Notes: generated from the letters alone by a model not told the origin. Shown: positions 41,594 through 51,380, counted from the first letter of the stretch. The stretch is 64,000 nt of DNA from Paracoccaceae bacterium (GCA_024236495.1 JACKKJ010000006.1:1-64000), one strand, 5' to 3'. Translations and numbers: made by a program.

Positions 41594-42127
41594 ATGCCAC
41601 GGATGCAAACGCAAATAAAGTCCCGCCCTTGCGAACGTTCCGCCACGTCAGAGGCCCGTCTTTTCCGGCTCCTCGGGGAAATCGCGGCCGCCGGGCCTGC
41701 CGGCCACGCCATCGGACTTCATATCGGGTTCAACTGGCCGCGCTACATGCTGCAAGCCTATTCGCGCGAATGGCAGGATATCTACGCGCGGGAGGGCTTT
41801 GTCGCACAGGATCCGACGGTGGTTTGGGGCTTTTCGAACACCGGCTGGGTCCGCTGGTCCGACATTGCGGCACTTGGGTCGCCAGAGGTCATGGCCCGCG
41901 CCGCAGAGCATGGGTGCCGCTTCGGTTGTACGGTTGCAATCGCCGGCGCGGCGACCCGAACCATCGCCAGTTTCGCGCACGACGCGCGCGATTTCACCGA
42001 TCCGGAAATCACGTCGATTGCAGCGATGGTGCGTGAATTGCACGACCTGACCGAGGATGACGCGGCGCTGCCGCCCGCCATCCGGTCGCGCCTTGCGCAG
42101 ATGTCGGTCCGCCGCCCCCCGGCCTGA
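41594..42127 (+). CDS. Autoinducer-binding domain protein without HTH
   Basis: 177 residues, only an AHL-binding domain: Trp/Tyr in SREWQDIYAREGF, Asp in VAQDPTVVW, Trp in WVRWSDIAAL and Gly in EHGCRFGCTVAI. It ends (SRLAQMSVRRPPA) where a LuxR protein would begin its HTH. It is clearly related to the divergent LuxR protein and may act by dimerising with it or by sequestering ligand, like TrlR on Ti plasmids (inference). An alternative start is the ATG at 41603. Confidence 0.8.
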   Translation: MPRMQTQIKSRPCERSATSEARLFRLLGEIAAAGPAGHAIGLHIGFNWPRYMLQAYSREWQDIYAREGFVAQDPTVVWGFSNTGWVRWSDIAALGSPEVMARAAEHGCRFGCTVAIAGAATRTIASFAHDARDFTDPEITSIAAMVRELHDLTEDDAALPPAIRSRLAQMSVRRPPA

Positions 42128-42160
42128 GCGTCGCCCCGGCCCCGCCGGGCGCGCCCAAGG

Positions 42161-43291
<1,131 letters not shown>

Positions 43292-43355
43292 GGCCGCCGC
43301 GCTATAGCGCACCCGCGCGGGCTTGCCTATTCGTCATGACGAAAAAACCTGCGCC

Positions 43356-44141
43356 TCAGGCGACGCGCCCGTAGAACCCCATCTGTTCTTCCGGCGTGAA
43401 CCGCGCGCCGGGGCGTTCATAGTAGGTCAGCACGGCGATGATCCGGTCCGTCGCGCCCTTGACCGGGGTGACGCGGTGCGCGGTGTTCTTGCCGCGGAAG
43501 ACATTGAGCGTTCCGGCACCGAGGACAAGCCGCCTGAGCTCCGGGTCGGCGCCCTCCAGCAGCCGCGCGACACCGTCATAGTTCGGGTCGCCGTCGCTGC
43601 GCAGATCGCTGCGGTATTCGAAGTCTCCGCCGCCGTCCGGCGCCTGCAGAAGAAGCGTCACGGTGAATTCGGACCGGTCGAAATGCCAGTTCAGCCCCTC
43701 TCCCTCCCGATAGCGCATGACGTTGTGCGCGGCGAGCGGATCGGCCATCGGATAAAGCGCGGTCTTGTCCATCGTCGCGGCGATGAAGGCCGCGAAGGGG
43801 GGCCACTCGTAAAGCGCCCCGACGGTTCCGCCGACCTGATCGGCGCAAAGCGTGTGGTTCACCGTCTCCACCTCGCGCAGCGCGGGATGATCGGCGGGCA
43901 GCCCCTCGATCGTCTTGCGGAAATAGATGTTGTGGCGGCGCTTGTGGGTAAAGGCCTCGGTCTCGAACTTCGGCAGAAGCTCCGCCAGCGCGGCGGCCAG
44001 CGCCTCGGGACGGAAGAACCCCGGCAGGTTGAACATCCCATCGCGCGCCAGATCGTCCCGGGCACGCGCAACCAGCGTCCGCCATTGCGGGCTTTGCGGG
44101 CGGTCGAGCGGATAGAGGTCAAGATCGATGATGGATTGCAT
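43356..44141 (-). CDS. Fe(II)/2-oxoglutarate-dependent oxygenase
   Basis: 261 residues with a jelly-roll core: iron ligands His153 and Asp155 in NWHFDRSEFTVTLLLQ and His222 in KNTAHRVTPV, and Arg233 as the likely 2-oxoglutarate anchor. This is close to the HalD/BesD/ArpA-like group, where halogenases have Gly in place of the Asp; here the Asp is present, so a hydroxylase is expected. The gene is divergent from a LysR regulator. Substrate unknown, possibly a free amino acid. Confidence 0.82.
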   Translation of the reverse strand: MQSIIDLDLYPLDRPQSPQWRTLVARARDDLARDGMFNLPGFFRPEALAAALAELLPKFETEAFTHKRRHNIYFRKTIEGLPADHPALREVETVNHTLCADQVGGTVGALYEWPPFAAFIAATMDKTALYPMADPLAAHNVMRYREGEGLNWHFDRSEFTVTLLLQAPDGGGDFEYRSDLRSDGDPNYDGVARLLEGADPELRRLVLGAGTLNVFRGKNTAHRVTPVKGATDRIIAVLTYYERPGARFTPEEQMGFYGRVA

Positions 44142-44186
44142 GGCTGTCTCCCCTTTCCCGCAACATTCCCCGGCCGCCCAAGTCTT

Positions 44187-44204
44187 GCAAACGAGTTGAT
44201 TTGC
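44187..44204. promoter_or_regulatory. Possible LysR operator
   Basis: Inverted repeat GCAAA-N8-TTTGC midway between the divergent oxygenase and LysR genes (45 nt from one start, 32 nt from the other). The size suits a LysR recognition site. Confidence 0.45.
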
Positions 44205-44236
44205 GGTATCCATAAGAAAATCTTTCGGAGGATCTC

Positions 44237-45121
44237 GTGCATTCCCAGCCGCCGCTCAACGCGTTGCGGGCCTTCGAGGTGGCCGCGCGCCACCTGAGCT
44301 TCGTTCAGGCGGGCAAGGAACTTGGCGTGACTTCCGCCGCCGTGAGCCAGCAGGTCCGCAACCTTGAGGATCATGTGGGCAAGCGGCTGTTCATCCGGCA
44401 GGGTAACCAGATCGTGCTGACGGACGCGGGACGAGAGATCTATCCGCGCCTCGAACAGGCGCTGGGAGAGATGGCGGCGCTGACCGAACAGCTGCGCGAC
44501 GGCGCAGCACGCCCGCGCCTGGTGATCTCGGTCCTGCCTTCGGTCGCCGATCACTGGCTTGCCCCGGCGCTTCGGGGCTTCGTCAGCCGCGGCGGTCTCG
44601 ACATCCGGGTGGAGGATGACCCCGTCGGCTTTGGCCGCGAGGGCGCCGACATCCGCATCACCTACGGGTCGACCTACTACAGCGGCCAGCATGTCGAGGA
44701 ACTGTTCGCCGAGGTGATCGTGCCCGTCGCCGCGCCGGGCGTCTTTCCCGGGCTTTCGATCGAGGATCTCGACGAGGCGGATTTCATCCATACCCACTGG
44801 GGCCGGAACTATGTGACCCAGCCGTCCTGGACGAATTTCCTTGCCCATGCGGGCCTTGGCCGGACGGCGGACCCGGCACGGGGCACCCGCGTCGGCCAGT
44901 CGGGCCTCGCGCTTGCCACCGCGCGGGCGGGCCTGGGCGTCGCGCTGGTGCAGCGGCGGATGGCGCTGGCCGACCTTGCGGCGGGCACGCTGGAGCTGAT
45001 GGACCCGGCGCAGATGCCGATGCCGATGCCCTATGTCGCGGTGCTGCCGCCGGCCCGGGCGCGCCGCGCCGACATCCGCGCACTGATCCTGCATCTGAAG
45101 GAAAAGGCCGCCGCCGCTTGA
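44237..45121 (+). CDS. LysR-family regulator (GcvA-like)
   Basis: 294 residues. The HTH is RAFEVAARHLSFVQAGKELG, then VTSAAVSQQVRNLEDHVGKR; the effector-binding domain runs from about 90 to the end (PRLVISVLPSVADHWLAPAL is typical of the GcvA group). The GTG start at 44237 has GGAGGATC upstream. Probably controls itself and the divergent oxygenase gene. Confidence 0.9.
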   Translation: MHSQPPLNALRAFEVAARHLSFVQAGKELGVTSAAVSQQVRNLEDHVGKRLFIRQGNQIVLTDAGREIYPRLEQALGEMAALTEQLRDGAARPRLVISVLPSVADHWLAPALRGFVSRGGLDIRVEDDPVGFGREGADIRITYGSTYYSGQHVEELFAEVIVPVAAPGVFPGLSIEDLDEADFIHTHWGRNYVTQPSWTNFLAHAGLGRTADPARGTRVGQSGLALATARAGLGVALVQRRMALADLAAGTLELMDPAQMPMPMPYVAVLPPARARRADIRALILHLKEKAAAA

Positions 45122-45199
45122 CCCGGCCCCTGCCCTTTCGCCTCTGGACCTTGGCGGCCCGATTTCTTATATAATCGCTCAGGTACAGAGCGAGACGCC

Positions 45200-45565
45200 A
45201 TGACATCCGAAGCCAAGGAGCCGATCGAGGGCACGCCCCTGATCAAGCCGTCGACGACCGACCACCCGCTTTACGAAAGCGTCGTGGATGCCTGCCGGAC
45301 GGTCTATGACCCTGAAATTCCTGTCAATATCTACGATCTCGGCCTGATCTACACCATCGACATCTCGCCCGAGAACGCGGTGCGCATCGTCATGACCCTT
45401 ACCGCGCCCGGCTGCCCCGTCGCCGGCGAGATGCCCGGCTGGGTCGTCGATGCCGTCGAACCCCTGGACGGCGTCAAGGAGGTCGATGTCGAGATGACCT
45501 TCGAGCCGCAATGGGGGATGGACATGATGTCCGACGAGGCGCGGCTGGAACTGGGGTTCATGTAA
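45200..45565 (+). CDS. sufT: SufT (MIP18/DUF59) Fe-S assembly factor
   Basis: 121 residues. VYDPEIPVNIYDLGLIYTID and LTAPGCPVAGEMPGWV are the DUF59 hallmarks, with the single conserved Cys in PGCP. SufT helps mature or transfer Fe-S clusters; in other bacteria the gene sits at the end of suf operons. Here it is about 35 kb from the suf operon but 1.5 kb from sufA. Confidence 0.88.
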   Translation: MTSEAKEPIEGTPLIKPSTTDHPLYESVVDACRTVYDPEIPVNIYDLGLIYTIDISPENAVRIVMTLTAPGCPVAGEMPGWVVDAVEPLDGVKEVDVEMTFEPQWGMDMMSDEARLELGFM

Positions 45566-45569
45566 GAGC

Positions 45570-45612
45570 AAGTCATTTGGCTTGTTTTTTTAAATGAAAG
45601 CCTATAGGCTTG
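45570..45612. promoter_or_regulatory. Tandem palindromic sites upstream of the SatD-like gene
   Basis: AAGCCTATAGGCTT (45598-45611) is a perfect 14-bp palindrome; AAGTCATTTGGCTTG (45570-45584) is a weaker copy, 11 of 15 positions matching, 28 bp upstream. The nearer site ends 5 nt before the ATG and contains TATAGG, which could be the -10 of a leaderless transcript. The product has a C-terminal HTH, so self-repression is likely. Confidence 0.6.
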
Positions 45613-45616
45613 CTTT

Positions 45617-46309
45617 ATGCAGGGAAAGCCCACGCTATCGCAGATCTATGACCCCGTTGTCGCGGTCCTCACTGGCGATATCGTGCAGTCGCGCAGACAT
45701 GACGGCGCAGCGGTGGATGCGGCGATGGAATGCATCGGCGCGTCGGCTGTCCTTTTATCGGACATGGCGGATGGGGATTGCCGCTTTACCCGGTTCCGGG
45801 GCGATGGATGGCAGATCGTCCTGCGCACGGCCAAGCTTGCCCTGCGCGCGCCGCTCCTGGTCATTGCAGACTTGCGCGCGGCGGATCTGGGGATCGAAAC
45901 CCGGATTTCCGTTGGCATCGGACGCTGGACCTCGCTCGGCTCGCACGATCTGTCCGACGCCTCGGGCACAGCCTTCGCCGTGTCGGGTCATCATCTGGAC
46001 GACATGCCTCGACATCGCCGCCTTGTCATCGCGGGTGGGCGCGCAGACGAGAGCGACGGCGTGTCCGACAGAGATTGGCAGGCAGCGGTCTTCGATCTGG
46101 CCGAATGGATTTCCGCCCGTTGGTCACAGCCACAGGCCGAAGCCATGTCCCTCGCGCTTCGCTTCGAGGCACAGACGCATGAACAACTGGCCGACAGGCT
46201 TGGCATAACTCGTCAGGCCATGCAGTCGCGCCTGACGGGCGCGGGTCATCGGGCCTTCGAAAACGCGCTCGCGGTGTTCGAGCAAAAGGATTGGGCCTTA
46301 CCGACATGA
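45617..46309 (+). CDS. SatD-like protein with C-terminal HTH
   Basis: 230 residues. The N-terminal part (VAVLTGDIVQSRRHDGAAVD, FTRFRGDGWQIVL) matches the SatD family, a nucleotide-cyclase-like fold; SVGIGRWTSLGSHDLSDASG follows. The C-terminal ~55 residues contain a helix-turn-helix (EQLADRLGITRQAMQSRLTG). It overlaps the following DUF3307 gene by an ATGA, a pairing seen in other bacteria. It lacks a usable Shine-Dalgarno, in keeping with a leaderless mRNA. Biochemical role unknown. Confidence 0.75.
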   Translation: MQGKPTLSQIYDPVVAVLTGDIVQSRRHDGAAVDAAMECIGASAVLLSDMADGDCRFTRFRGDGWQIVLRTAKLALRAPLLVIADLRAADLGIETRISVGIGRWTSLGSHDLSDASGTAFAVSGHHLDDMPRHRRLVIAGGRADESDGVSDRDWQAAVFDLAEWISARWSQPQAEAMSLALRFEAQTHEQLADRLGITRQAMQSRLTGAGHRAFENALAVFEQKDWALPT

Positions 46310-47022
46310 CCGAAACCCTCGCCGCGCTTCTTTTCGCTCATGTCCTGGCCGATTTCGTCCTGCAGACCGGCTGGATCGCGGCGAACAAGGCGCGGCCCGG
46401 GGTTCTTGTGCTTCATGGCGCGGTCGTGCTGGCGACGGCGCAGGCGGCGCTGGGCCGGGCCGATGCCTGGGAACTTCCGGTGCTGGCGCTTGTGCATGTC
46501 GCGACGGACGCGGTGAAGGCGCGGTTCGGGAACCGGGCCTTGGGCGGGTTTCTGGCCGATCAGGGTGCCCATGTCGCCGCGATCCTCGCGCTTGCCGCCT
46601 GGCGCCCGGATCTCTGGCCCGGCGGGGCCTGGGCCGGCACCCTCTGGCTGCCCTGGATGATGGCCCTTGCCGCGGGTTTCGTCGTGGCGACCCGCGCGGG
46701 CGGATTCGCGGTCGGGTTCCTGATGCAGCCCTGGGCCGCGAACGCGCCGGACGGCCTGCCCAACGGCGGAAAGCTGATCGGGCTTCTGGAACGCGGGCTG
46801 ATCTTCCTGCTTGTTCTGGTCGGCCAGCCGGCGGGGATCGGCTTTCTGATCGCCGCGAAGTCGGTCCTGCGGTTCGAGGCGACGTCGAAGGACCAGCACA
46901 GGGGCGAATACGTCATCATCGGCACCCTCGCCTCCTTCGCCTGGGCTCTGGTCTTCGCTTATCTGACGGTCTGGCTGATGGCCGCCCTTCCCCCGCTTGA
47001 GATCGCGCCCGCCGCCCATTAG
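46306..47022 (+). CDS. DUF3307 membrane protein
   Basis: 238 residues with about six helices. LLFAHVLADFVLQTGWIAAN at the start and GGKLIGLLERGLIFLLVLVG in the second half are typical DUF3307 sequences. Function unknown; the usual partner is a SatD-like protein, encoded directly upstream with overlapping codons. It lies in the inner membrane. Confidence 0.82.
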   Translation: MTETLAALLFAHVLADFVLQTGWIAANKARPGVLVLHGAVVLATAQAALGRADAWELPVLALVHVATDAVKARFGNRALGGFLADQGAHVAAILALAAWRPDLWPGGAWAGTLWLPWMMALAAGFVVATRAGGFAVGFLMQPWAANAPDGLPNGGKLIGLLERGLIFLLVLVGQPAGIGFLIAAKSVLRFEATSKDQHRGEYVIIGTLASFAWALVFAYLTVWLMAALPPLEIAPAAH

Positions 47023-47051
47023 ATTGGAAGCTGAAGGAAACGGAGACGGAC

Positions 47052-47426
47052 ATGTTCGGCATTCCCGGCACCCCACCGGTCACGCTCACGCCCCGCGCGG
47101 TCGCCCAGATCGCCCGGCTGATGGCGCGCGACAACGCCCACGGACTGAAGATCGGCGTCAAGAAGGGCGGCTGCGCCGGCATGGAATACACGATGGAATT
47201 CGCCGCCGAGGCGGGCCCGATGGACGAGGTCGTCGAACAGGACGGCGCGCGGGTGATGATCGCGCCGATGGCGCAGATGTTCCTGTTCGGCACCCAGATC
47301 GACTATGAAACCTCGCTTCTGGAAAGCGGGTTCAAGTTCAACAACCCCAATGTCGCCGAGGCCTGCGGCTGCGGGGAATCGATCAAGTTCAAGGACATGC
47401 CGGGGGAAGGCCAGGCCGGGGCATGA
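47052..47426 (+). CDS. sufA: A-type Fe-S carrier (SufA/IscA/HesB family)
   Basis: 124 residues. VTLTPRAVAQIARLMARDNA, KIGVKKGGCAGMEYTMEFA (first Cys) and VAEACGCGESIKF (Cys pair) give the three cluster-binding cysteines of A-type carriers. They receive clusters from SufBCD and pass them to apo-proteins. Assignment as SufA rather than IscA or ErpA is by context only. Confidence 0.88.
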   Translation: MFGIPGTPPVTLTPRAVAQIARLMARDNAHGLKIGVKKGGCAGMEYTMEFAAEAGPMDEVVEQDGARVMIAPMAQMFLFGTQIDYETSLLESGFKFNNPNVAEACGCGESIKFKDMPGEGQAGA

Positions 47427-47749
47427 GCGTCTCGGACGCCGACATCGCCTTCGCACTCGAACTGTTCGAAGGGCTGGGCAGGCTTTCGCAGCGCAAGATG
47501 ATGGGCGGCCTTTGCCTTTACCGCGACGGCGTGATCTTTGCCCTGCTGCATTCGGACGGGACGCTCTGGCTGAAGGGCGCGGGCGCCTTTGCCGAACGCA
47601 TCACCGCCGAGGGCTGGGAACGCTGGACCTATGCGCGCCCCGGCGGCAAGCCCGTCGCCATGCCCTACTGGCGGCTGCCGCACGCGGCACTTGACGAACC
47701 CGCGCTTGCCTGCAATCTCGCCCGGGACGCCTTGCGCGAACTGCAATGA
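47423..47749 (+). CDS. TfoX N-terminal domain protein
   Basis: 108 residues. FEGLGRLSQRKMMGGLCLYR and GVIFALLHSDGTLWLKG match the TfoX_N domain; the second TfoX domain is absent. Single-domain forms are common and of unknown role. Its ATG overlaps the sufA stop and its TGA precedes tpiA. Confidence 0.85.
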   Translation: MSVSDADIAFALELFEGLGRLSQRKMMGGLCLYRDGVIFALLHSDGTLWLKGAGAFAERITAEGWERWTYARPGGKPVAMPYWRLPHAALDEPALACNLARDALRELQ

Positions 47750-47760
47750 CGGAGGGACGG

Positions 47761-48510
47761 ATGCGGCGGAAACTGGCGGCCGGAAACTGGAAGATGAACG
47801 GCACCGGCGCAAGCCTGTCCGAGATCCGCGCCCTGGCAGAGGCCTGGTCGGCGCCCGCCTGCGACATCCTGATCTGCCCGCCCGCCACGCTTCTGGCCCG
47901 CATGGCCGAGGCAGTGGGTGGCGCGCCCATCCATCTTGGCGGCCAGGATTGCCACAGCGCCGCCTCGGGCGCGCATACAGGCGACATCTCGGCCCCGATG
48001 CTGCGCGACGCGGGCGCAAGCCATGTGATCCTCGGCCATTCCGAACGCCGCGCCGATCACGGCGAAACCGACGCGCTGGTCCGCGCCAAGGCCGAGGCGG
48101 CGCTGACCGCGGGCCTTGTCGCCGTCATCTGCCTGGGAGAGACGGGCGATGACCGCGACGCGGGACGCACGCTCGATGTCGTCGGCGCGCAGCTTGCGGG
48201 CTCCGTCCCGGACGCGGCGACGGGCGCCAACACGGTGATCGCCTACGAACCGGTCTGGGCAATCGGCACCGGGCGCACCCCGACGCTCGGCCAGATCGCC
48301 GAGGTCCACGATTTCCTGCGCGCGCGCCTTGTCGATCGCTTCGCCGAGGGCGCGGCCATCCGGCTTCTCTACGGCGGTTCCGTCAAGCCCGCCAACGCGG
48401 CCGAGATCTTTGCCGTCGCCAATGTCGATGGCGCGCTGGTTGGCGGCGCAAGCCTGAAGGCGCAGGATTTCGGCCCCATCGTCGCCGCGCTTTCCGCCGC
48501 CCCCGCCTGA
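47761..48510 (+). CDS. tpiA: Triosephosphate isomerase
   Basis: 249 residues. Active-site Lys in RKLAAGNWKMNG, His in VILGHSERRADHGE, Glu in VIAYEPVWAIGTGRTPT, phosphate loop in LLYGGSVKPANAAE. Interconverts dihydroxyacetone phosphate and glyceraldehyde 3-phosphate. I chose the ATG at 47761 (GGAGG upstream, standard N-terminus) over 47746, which overlaps the previous stop. Confidence 0.96.
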   Translation: MRRKLAAGNWKMNGTGASLSEIRALAEAWSAPACDILICPPATLLARMAEAVGGAPIHLGGQDCHSAASGAHTGDISAPMLRDAGASHVILGHSERRADHGETDALVRAKAEAALTAGLVAVICLGETGDDRDAGRTLDVVGAQLAGSVPDAATGANTVIAYEPVWAIGTGRTPTLGQIAEVHDFLRARLVDRFAEGAAIRLLYGGSVKPANAAEIFAVANVDGALVGGASLKAQDFGPIVAALSAAPA

Positions 48511-48601
48511 CATTTGCGTCACCCCAAGGTCGCGAACGGACGCGCCGCGCCCGCGCCCCGGCGCGACCATGTGGCGAAACGTGCCCCCGTCAGGACCGAA
48601 G

Positions 48602-49522
48602 ATGACCGTTACCGCCCCAGGCCCGGCCAAAGTCACGCTGTCGGGCAACCTTTTCACCGCGGGCGCGATGGTCATATGGGCGGCGGGCTTTCCGGCCGGC
48701 GACGTCCTCCTGCGGCAGGTCGATCCGCTGCACCTGGCGACGATCCGGATGACACTGGCCGCCGCGCTGCTTGTCCCGCTGTGGCTTGCCGTTGAAGGGA
48801 AAGACGCCCTGCGCGGCATCGCCTGGCGCAGGGTCGCGCTGGTCGGAGGGATCGGCTTTGGCATCAGCGCCTGGTTCCTGACCTTCGCACAGGACCGCAC
48901 CGATGGCGTGACCGTCGCCATCGTCGCCGCGACCACGCCGGTGGTGGGGATCGCGCTCGAATGCGCTCTCGACGGGCGCCGGCTGACGGTGCGGCTTTTC
49001 GCGGGCCTCCTTCTCGCGCTCGCAGGCGGCATACTGGCCTATGCGGCGGGACTCGGCAGCCTGCACTTCGGCCTCGGGGCGCTGGCGATGCTCGTCTCGG
49101 TCGTACTTTACTGCTGGGGGTCGCGCGCCACCGTGACCGACCTCGCGCGGCTCTCGCCGCTCGGCCGGGCGGCGCTGCCGTTCGCCTTCGCCGCGCTGAC
49201 GCTCGCGATCCCGAGCCTTGCGGCCGGCGGCTTCGCCCGCGCGCTTGCCGTCACGCTCGATCCCGCAGGCACGCTCGGCGTCGCGCTTCTTTACGGGATG
49301 GGGTCGATCGGCCTGTCGCAGATGCTCTGGCTTCTGGGTGTCGAACGCCTGGGCATCGGTGTCGCCTCGATGCATTTCAACGCCGCCCCCTTCTACGTCA
49401 TGGTGATCGCCTGGTCGCTCGGCGGCGGCTTCAACTGGGCGCAGACGCTTGGCGCGCTGGTGGTCCTTGCCGGCGTCCTGATCGCGCAGCGCGGCGCCGC
49501 CGCGCCCGGCCCCCGTCGCTGA
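48602..49522 (+). CDS. EamA/DMT-family permease
   Basis: 306 residues, ten predicted helices in two EamA repeats (LFTAGAMVIWAAGFPAGDVL at the start; LLYGMGSIGLSQMLWLLGVE in the second). Ligand unknown. The start at 48602 follows GGACCGAAG; an ATG at 48569 is possible but adds residues not seen in the family. It stands alone between tpiA and a P450 gene. Confidence 0.85.
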   Translation: MTVTAPGPAKVTLSGNLFTAGAMVIWAAGFPAGDVLLRQVDPLHLATIRMTLAAALLVPLWLAVEGKDALRGIAWRRVALVGGIGFGISAWFLTFAQDRTDGVTVAIVAATTPVVGIALECALDGRRLTVRLFAGLLLALAGGILAYAAGLGSLHFGLGALAMLVSVVLYCWGSRATVTDLARLSPLGRAALPFAFAALTLAIPSLAAGGFARALAVTLDPAGTLGVALLYGMGSIGLSQMLWLLGVERLGIGVASMHFNAAPFYVMVIAWSLGGGFNWAQTLGALVVLAGVLIAQRGAAAPGPRR

Positions 49523-49593
49523 CAGCCGCGACCGGCGGTCAATGGCTTGCAAAGCCCCCCGGCTTTGGCTTTCCTGCCCATCCGGAGGTCTCC

Positions 49594-50778
49594 ATGCAAA
49601 GCCTGTCACAGTCGCCAACCGATCCCGCCTTCGTGCAAGACCCCTATCCGTTCTACGAACGCGCCCGCGCGGGCGGAAAGCTGTTCTTCTGGGAAGACTA
49701 CGGCCTTGTCTGCGCCACATCGGCCACCGCGGTGGGCGCGATCCTGCGCGACCGCCGTTTCGGCCGCGAGGTGCCCGCCGACCGGCGCCCCGCCGTCCCC
49801 GACCACCTGAAGCCCTTCTTCGCGGTCGAGGCGCATTCGATGCTCGAACTTGAACCGCCGCGCCACACGCGGCTGCGCGCGCTGGTCCTGCGCGCCTTCA
49901 CCTCGCGCCGCATCGCCGCACTCGGTCCAGAGATCGCGGCGCTCAGCCATGACCTGATCGACCGCTTCCCGACGGGCGATCTCGACCTTCTGAGGGCCTT
50001 CGCGACGCGACTGCCCGTCACCATCATCTGCCGCCTTCTCGGCGTGCCGGAAGAGCGCGGCGACGATCTTCTGGCATGGTCGAACGCGATGGTCGGCATG
50101 TATCAGGCGCGCCGCACCCGCGCGACCGAAGACGCCGCCGTCGCCGCGACCGAGGCCTTCGTCGCCTTCATGCGCGCCCATGTCGAGGCCCGCCGCTCGC
50201 GGCCCGCCGATGACCTCATCACCAGCCTCATCGCGGCCGAAATGGAGGGGGAAAAGCTCTCGACCGACGAACTCATCACGACCTGCATCCTGCTTCTGAA
50301 CGCGGGCCACGAGGCGACGGTGCACACGATCGGCAACGGTGTGAAGGCGCTTTTGGAGAACCGGATGGGCGGCGAAGTCCTGACCCCGGACCGCGTCGAG
50401 GCCACGGTGGAGGAGATCTTCCGCCAGGATCCGCCGCTCCATCTCTTCACCCGCTGGGCCTACGAGGATATCGAGATGGCCGGCCACAGCTTCCGCAAGG
50501 GCGACCAGGTCGGCTGCCTCCTCGCCGCCGCCAACCGCGACCCCGGCGCCTGGGACGACCCGTCGCGCTTCAACCCCGGCCGTCCGGTCAAGGCCAACCT
50601 TTCCTTCGGCGCGGGGCTCCATTTCTGCGTCGGCGCGCCGCTTGCCCGGCTCGAGCTTCAGATCGCGCTGCCGATCCTCTTCGCGCGCTGCCAGGGCCTC
50701 AGCCTCGCCGCCCCGCCCCGCTACGCCAATCTCTACCATTTCCACGGGCTCGAAAGCCTGATGGTCCGCGCCGGCTGA
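49594..50778 (+). CDS. Cytochrome P450 (bacterial soluble type)
   Basis: 394 residues, soluble. SMLELEPPRHTRLRALVLRA is the C-helix region, LLNAGHEATVHTIGNG the I-helix, VEEIFRQDPPLHLFTRWAYE the ExxR helix region, and LSFGAGLHFCVGAPLARLEL the haem loop with the axial Cys. The layout resembles the CYP107/CYP105-like bacterial group more than the first P450 in the window. No ferredoxin is adjacent. CCGGAGGTC lies before the ATG. Confidence 0.93.
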   Translation: MQSLSQSPTDPAFVQDPYPFYERARAGGKLFFWEDYGLVCATSATAVGAILRDRRFGREVPADRRPAVPDHLKPFFAVEAHSMLELEPPRHTRLRALVLRAFTSRRIAALGPEIAALSHDLIDRFPTGDLDLLRAFATRLPVTIICRLLGVPEERGDDLLAWSNAMVGMYQARRTRATEDAAVAATEAFVAFMRAHVEARRSRPADDLITSLIAAEMEGEKLSTDELITTCILLLNAGHEATVHTIGNGVKALLENRMGGEVLTPDRVEATVEEIFRQDPPLHLFTRWAYEDIEMAGHSFRKGDQVGCLLAAANRDPGAWDDPSRFNPGRPVKANLSFGAGLHFCVGAPLARLELQIALPILFARCQGLSLAAPPRYANLYHFHGLESLMVRAG

Positions 50779-50803
50779 CCCCTTCTTCTTTTCACAAATA
50801 TCC
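50778..50803. repeat. Dispersed intergenic element, copy 2
   Basis: Begins at the last base of the P450 stop codon; 24 of 26 positions match the element at 9330-9355. It is followed by a GC-rich hairpin at 50814-50836. Confidence 0.55.
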
Positions 50804-50813
50804 TCGGGGGGCT

Positions 50814-50836
50814 CCGGGGGGCAGACAGCCCCCCGG
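50814..50836. terminator. Stem-loop between the convergent P450 and Lrp genes
   Basis: Nine-bp stem CCGGGGGGC / GCCCCCCGG with loop AGACA. No T run on either side, but it lies between two convergent genes and is very stable, so a bidirectional stop is likely. Confidence 0.6.
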
Positions 50837-50869
50837 CCTCGCCGCGATCGCGCCGCCCCCGGGACCGCG

Positions 50870-51331
50870 TCAAAGCGGCAGAAGCGTCGTCGACTTGATC
50901 TCCTCCATCGACAGAAGCGCCGTCACGTTATGGATGCGCACCTCGGAAATCAGCGCCTGGTAGAAGGTGTCGTAGGCCCGCGCATTCTTCACCCTGACCT
51001 TCAGGATATAGTCGATGTCGCCCGCCAGCCGGTGCGCCTCCAGAACCTCCGGCCGGTCCTTCAACGCCTTGAGGAACCGGCGTTGCCAGTCCGCCTCGTG
51101 CTCGGAGGTGCGGATGAGGACGAAAAAGCACGCCTCCAGCCCCAGCGCCTCGGGGTCGAGGATGGCAGTCTGCCGGCCGATCACACCGGCCTCGCGCAGC
51201 TTGCGGATGCGGTTCCAGACCGGCGTCTTGGAGGAACCGACCTTGCGCGCGATCTCGTCGAGCGACTGGCCCGCGTCCTCCTGCAGCTCGGCAAGGATTT
51301 TCCGGTCCATGTCATCGAGACGGACAGACAT
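50870..51331 (-). CDS. Lrp/AsnC-family regulator
   Basis: 153 residues. HTH in SLDEIARKVGSSKTPVWNRI, then a RAM/AsnC ligand domain from ~65 (HRLAGDIDYILKVRVKNARA is typical). It is divergent from the sulfate-assimilation operon, and repeats of GGAA/TTCC lie between them, so it probably controls cysI-cysH expression in response to an amino acid such as cysteine (inference). Confidence 0.92.
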   Translation of the reverse strand: MSVRLDDMDRKILAELQEDAGQSLDEIARKVGSSKTPVWNRIRKLREAGVIGRQTAILDPEALGLEACFFVLIRTSEHEADWQRRFLKALKDRPEVLEAHRLAGDIDYILKVRVKNARAYDTFYQALISEVRIHNVTALLSMEEIKSTTLLPL

Positions 51332-51380
51332 TCGGCTTTTCCTCCGGTTTGAAGACAAAGGTTCCACCTTGCGCCGAAAG

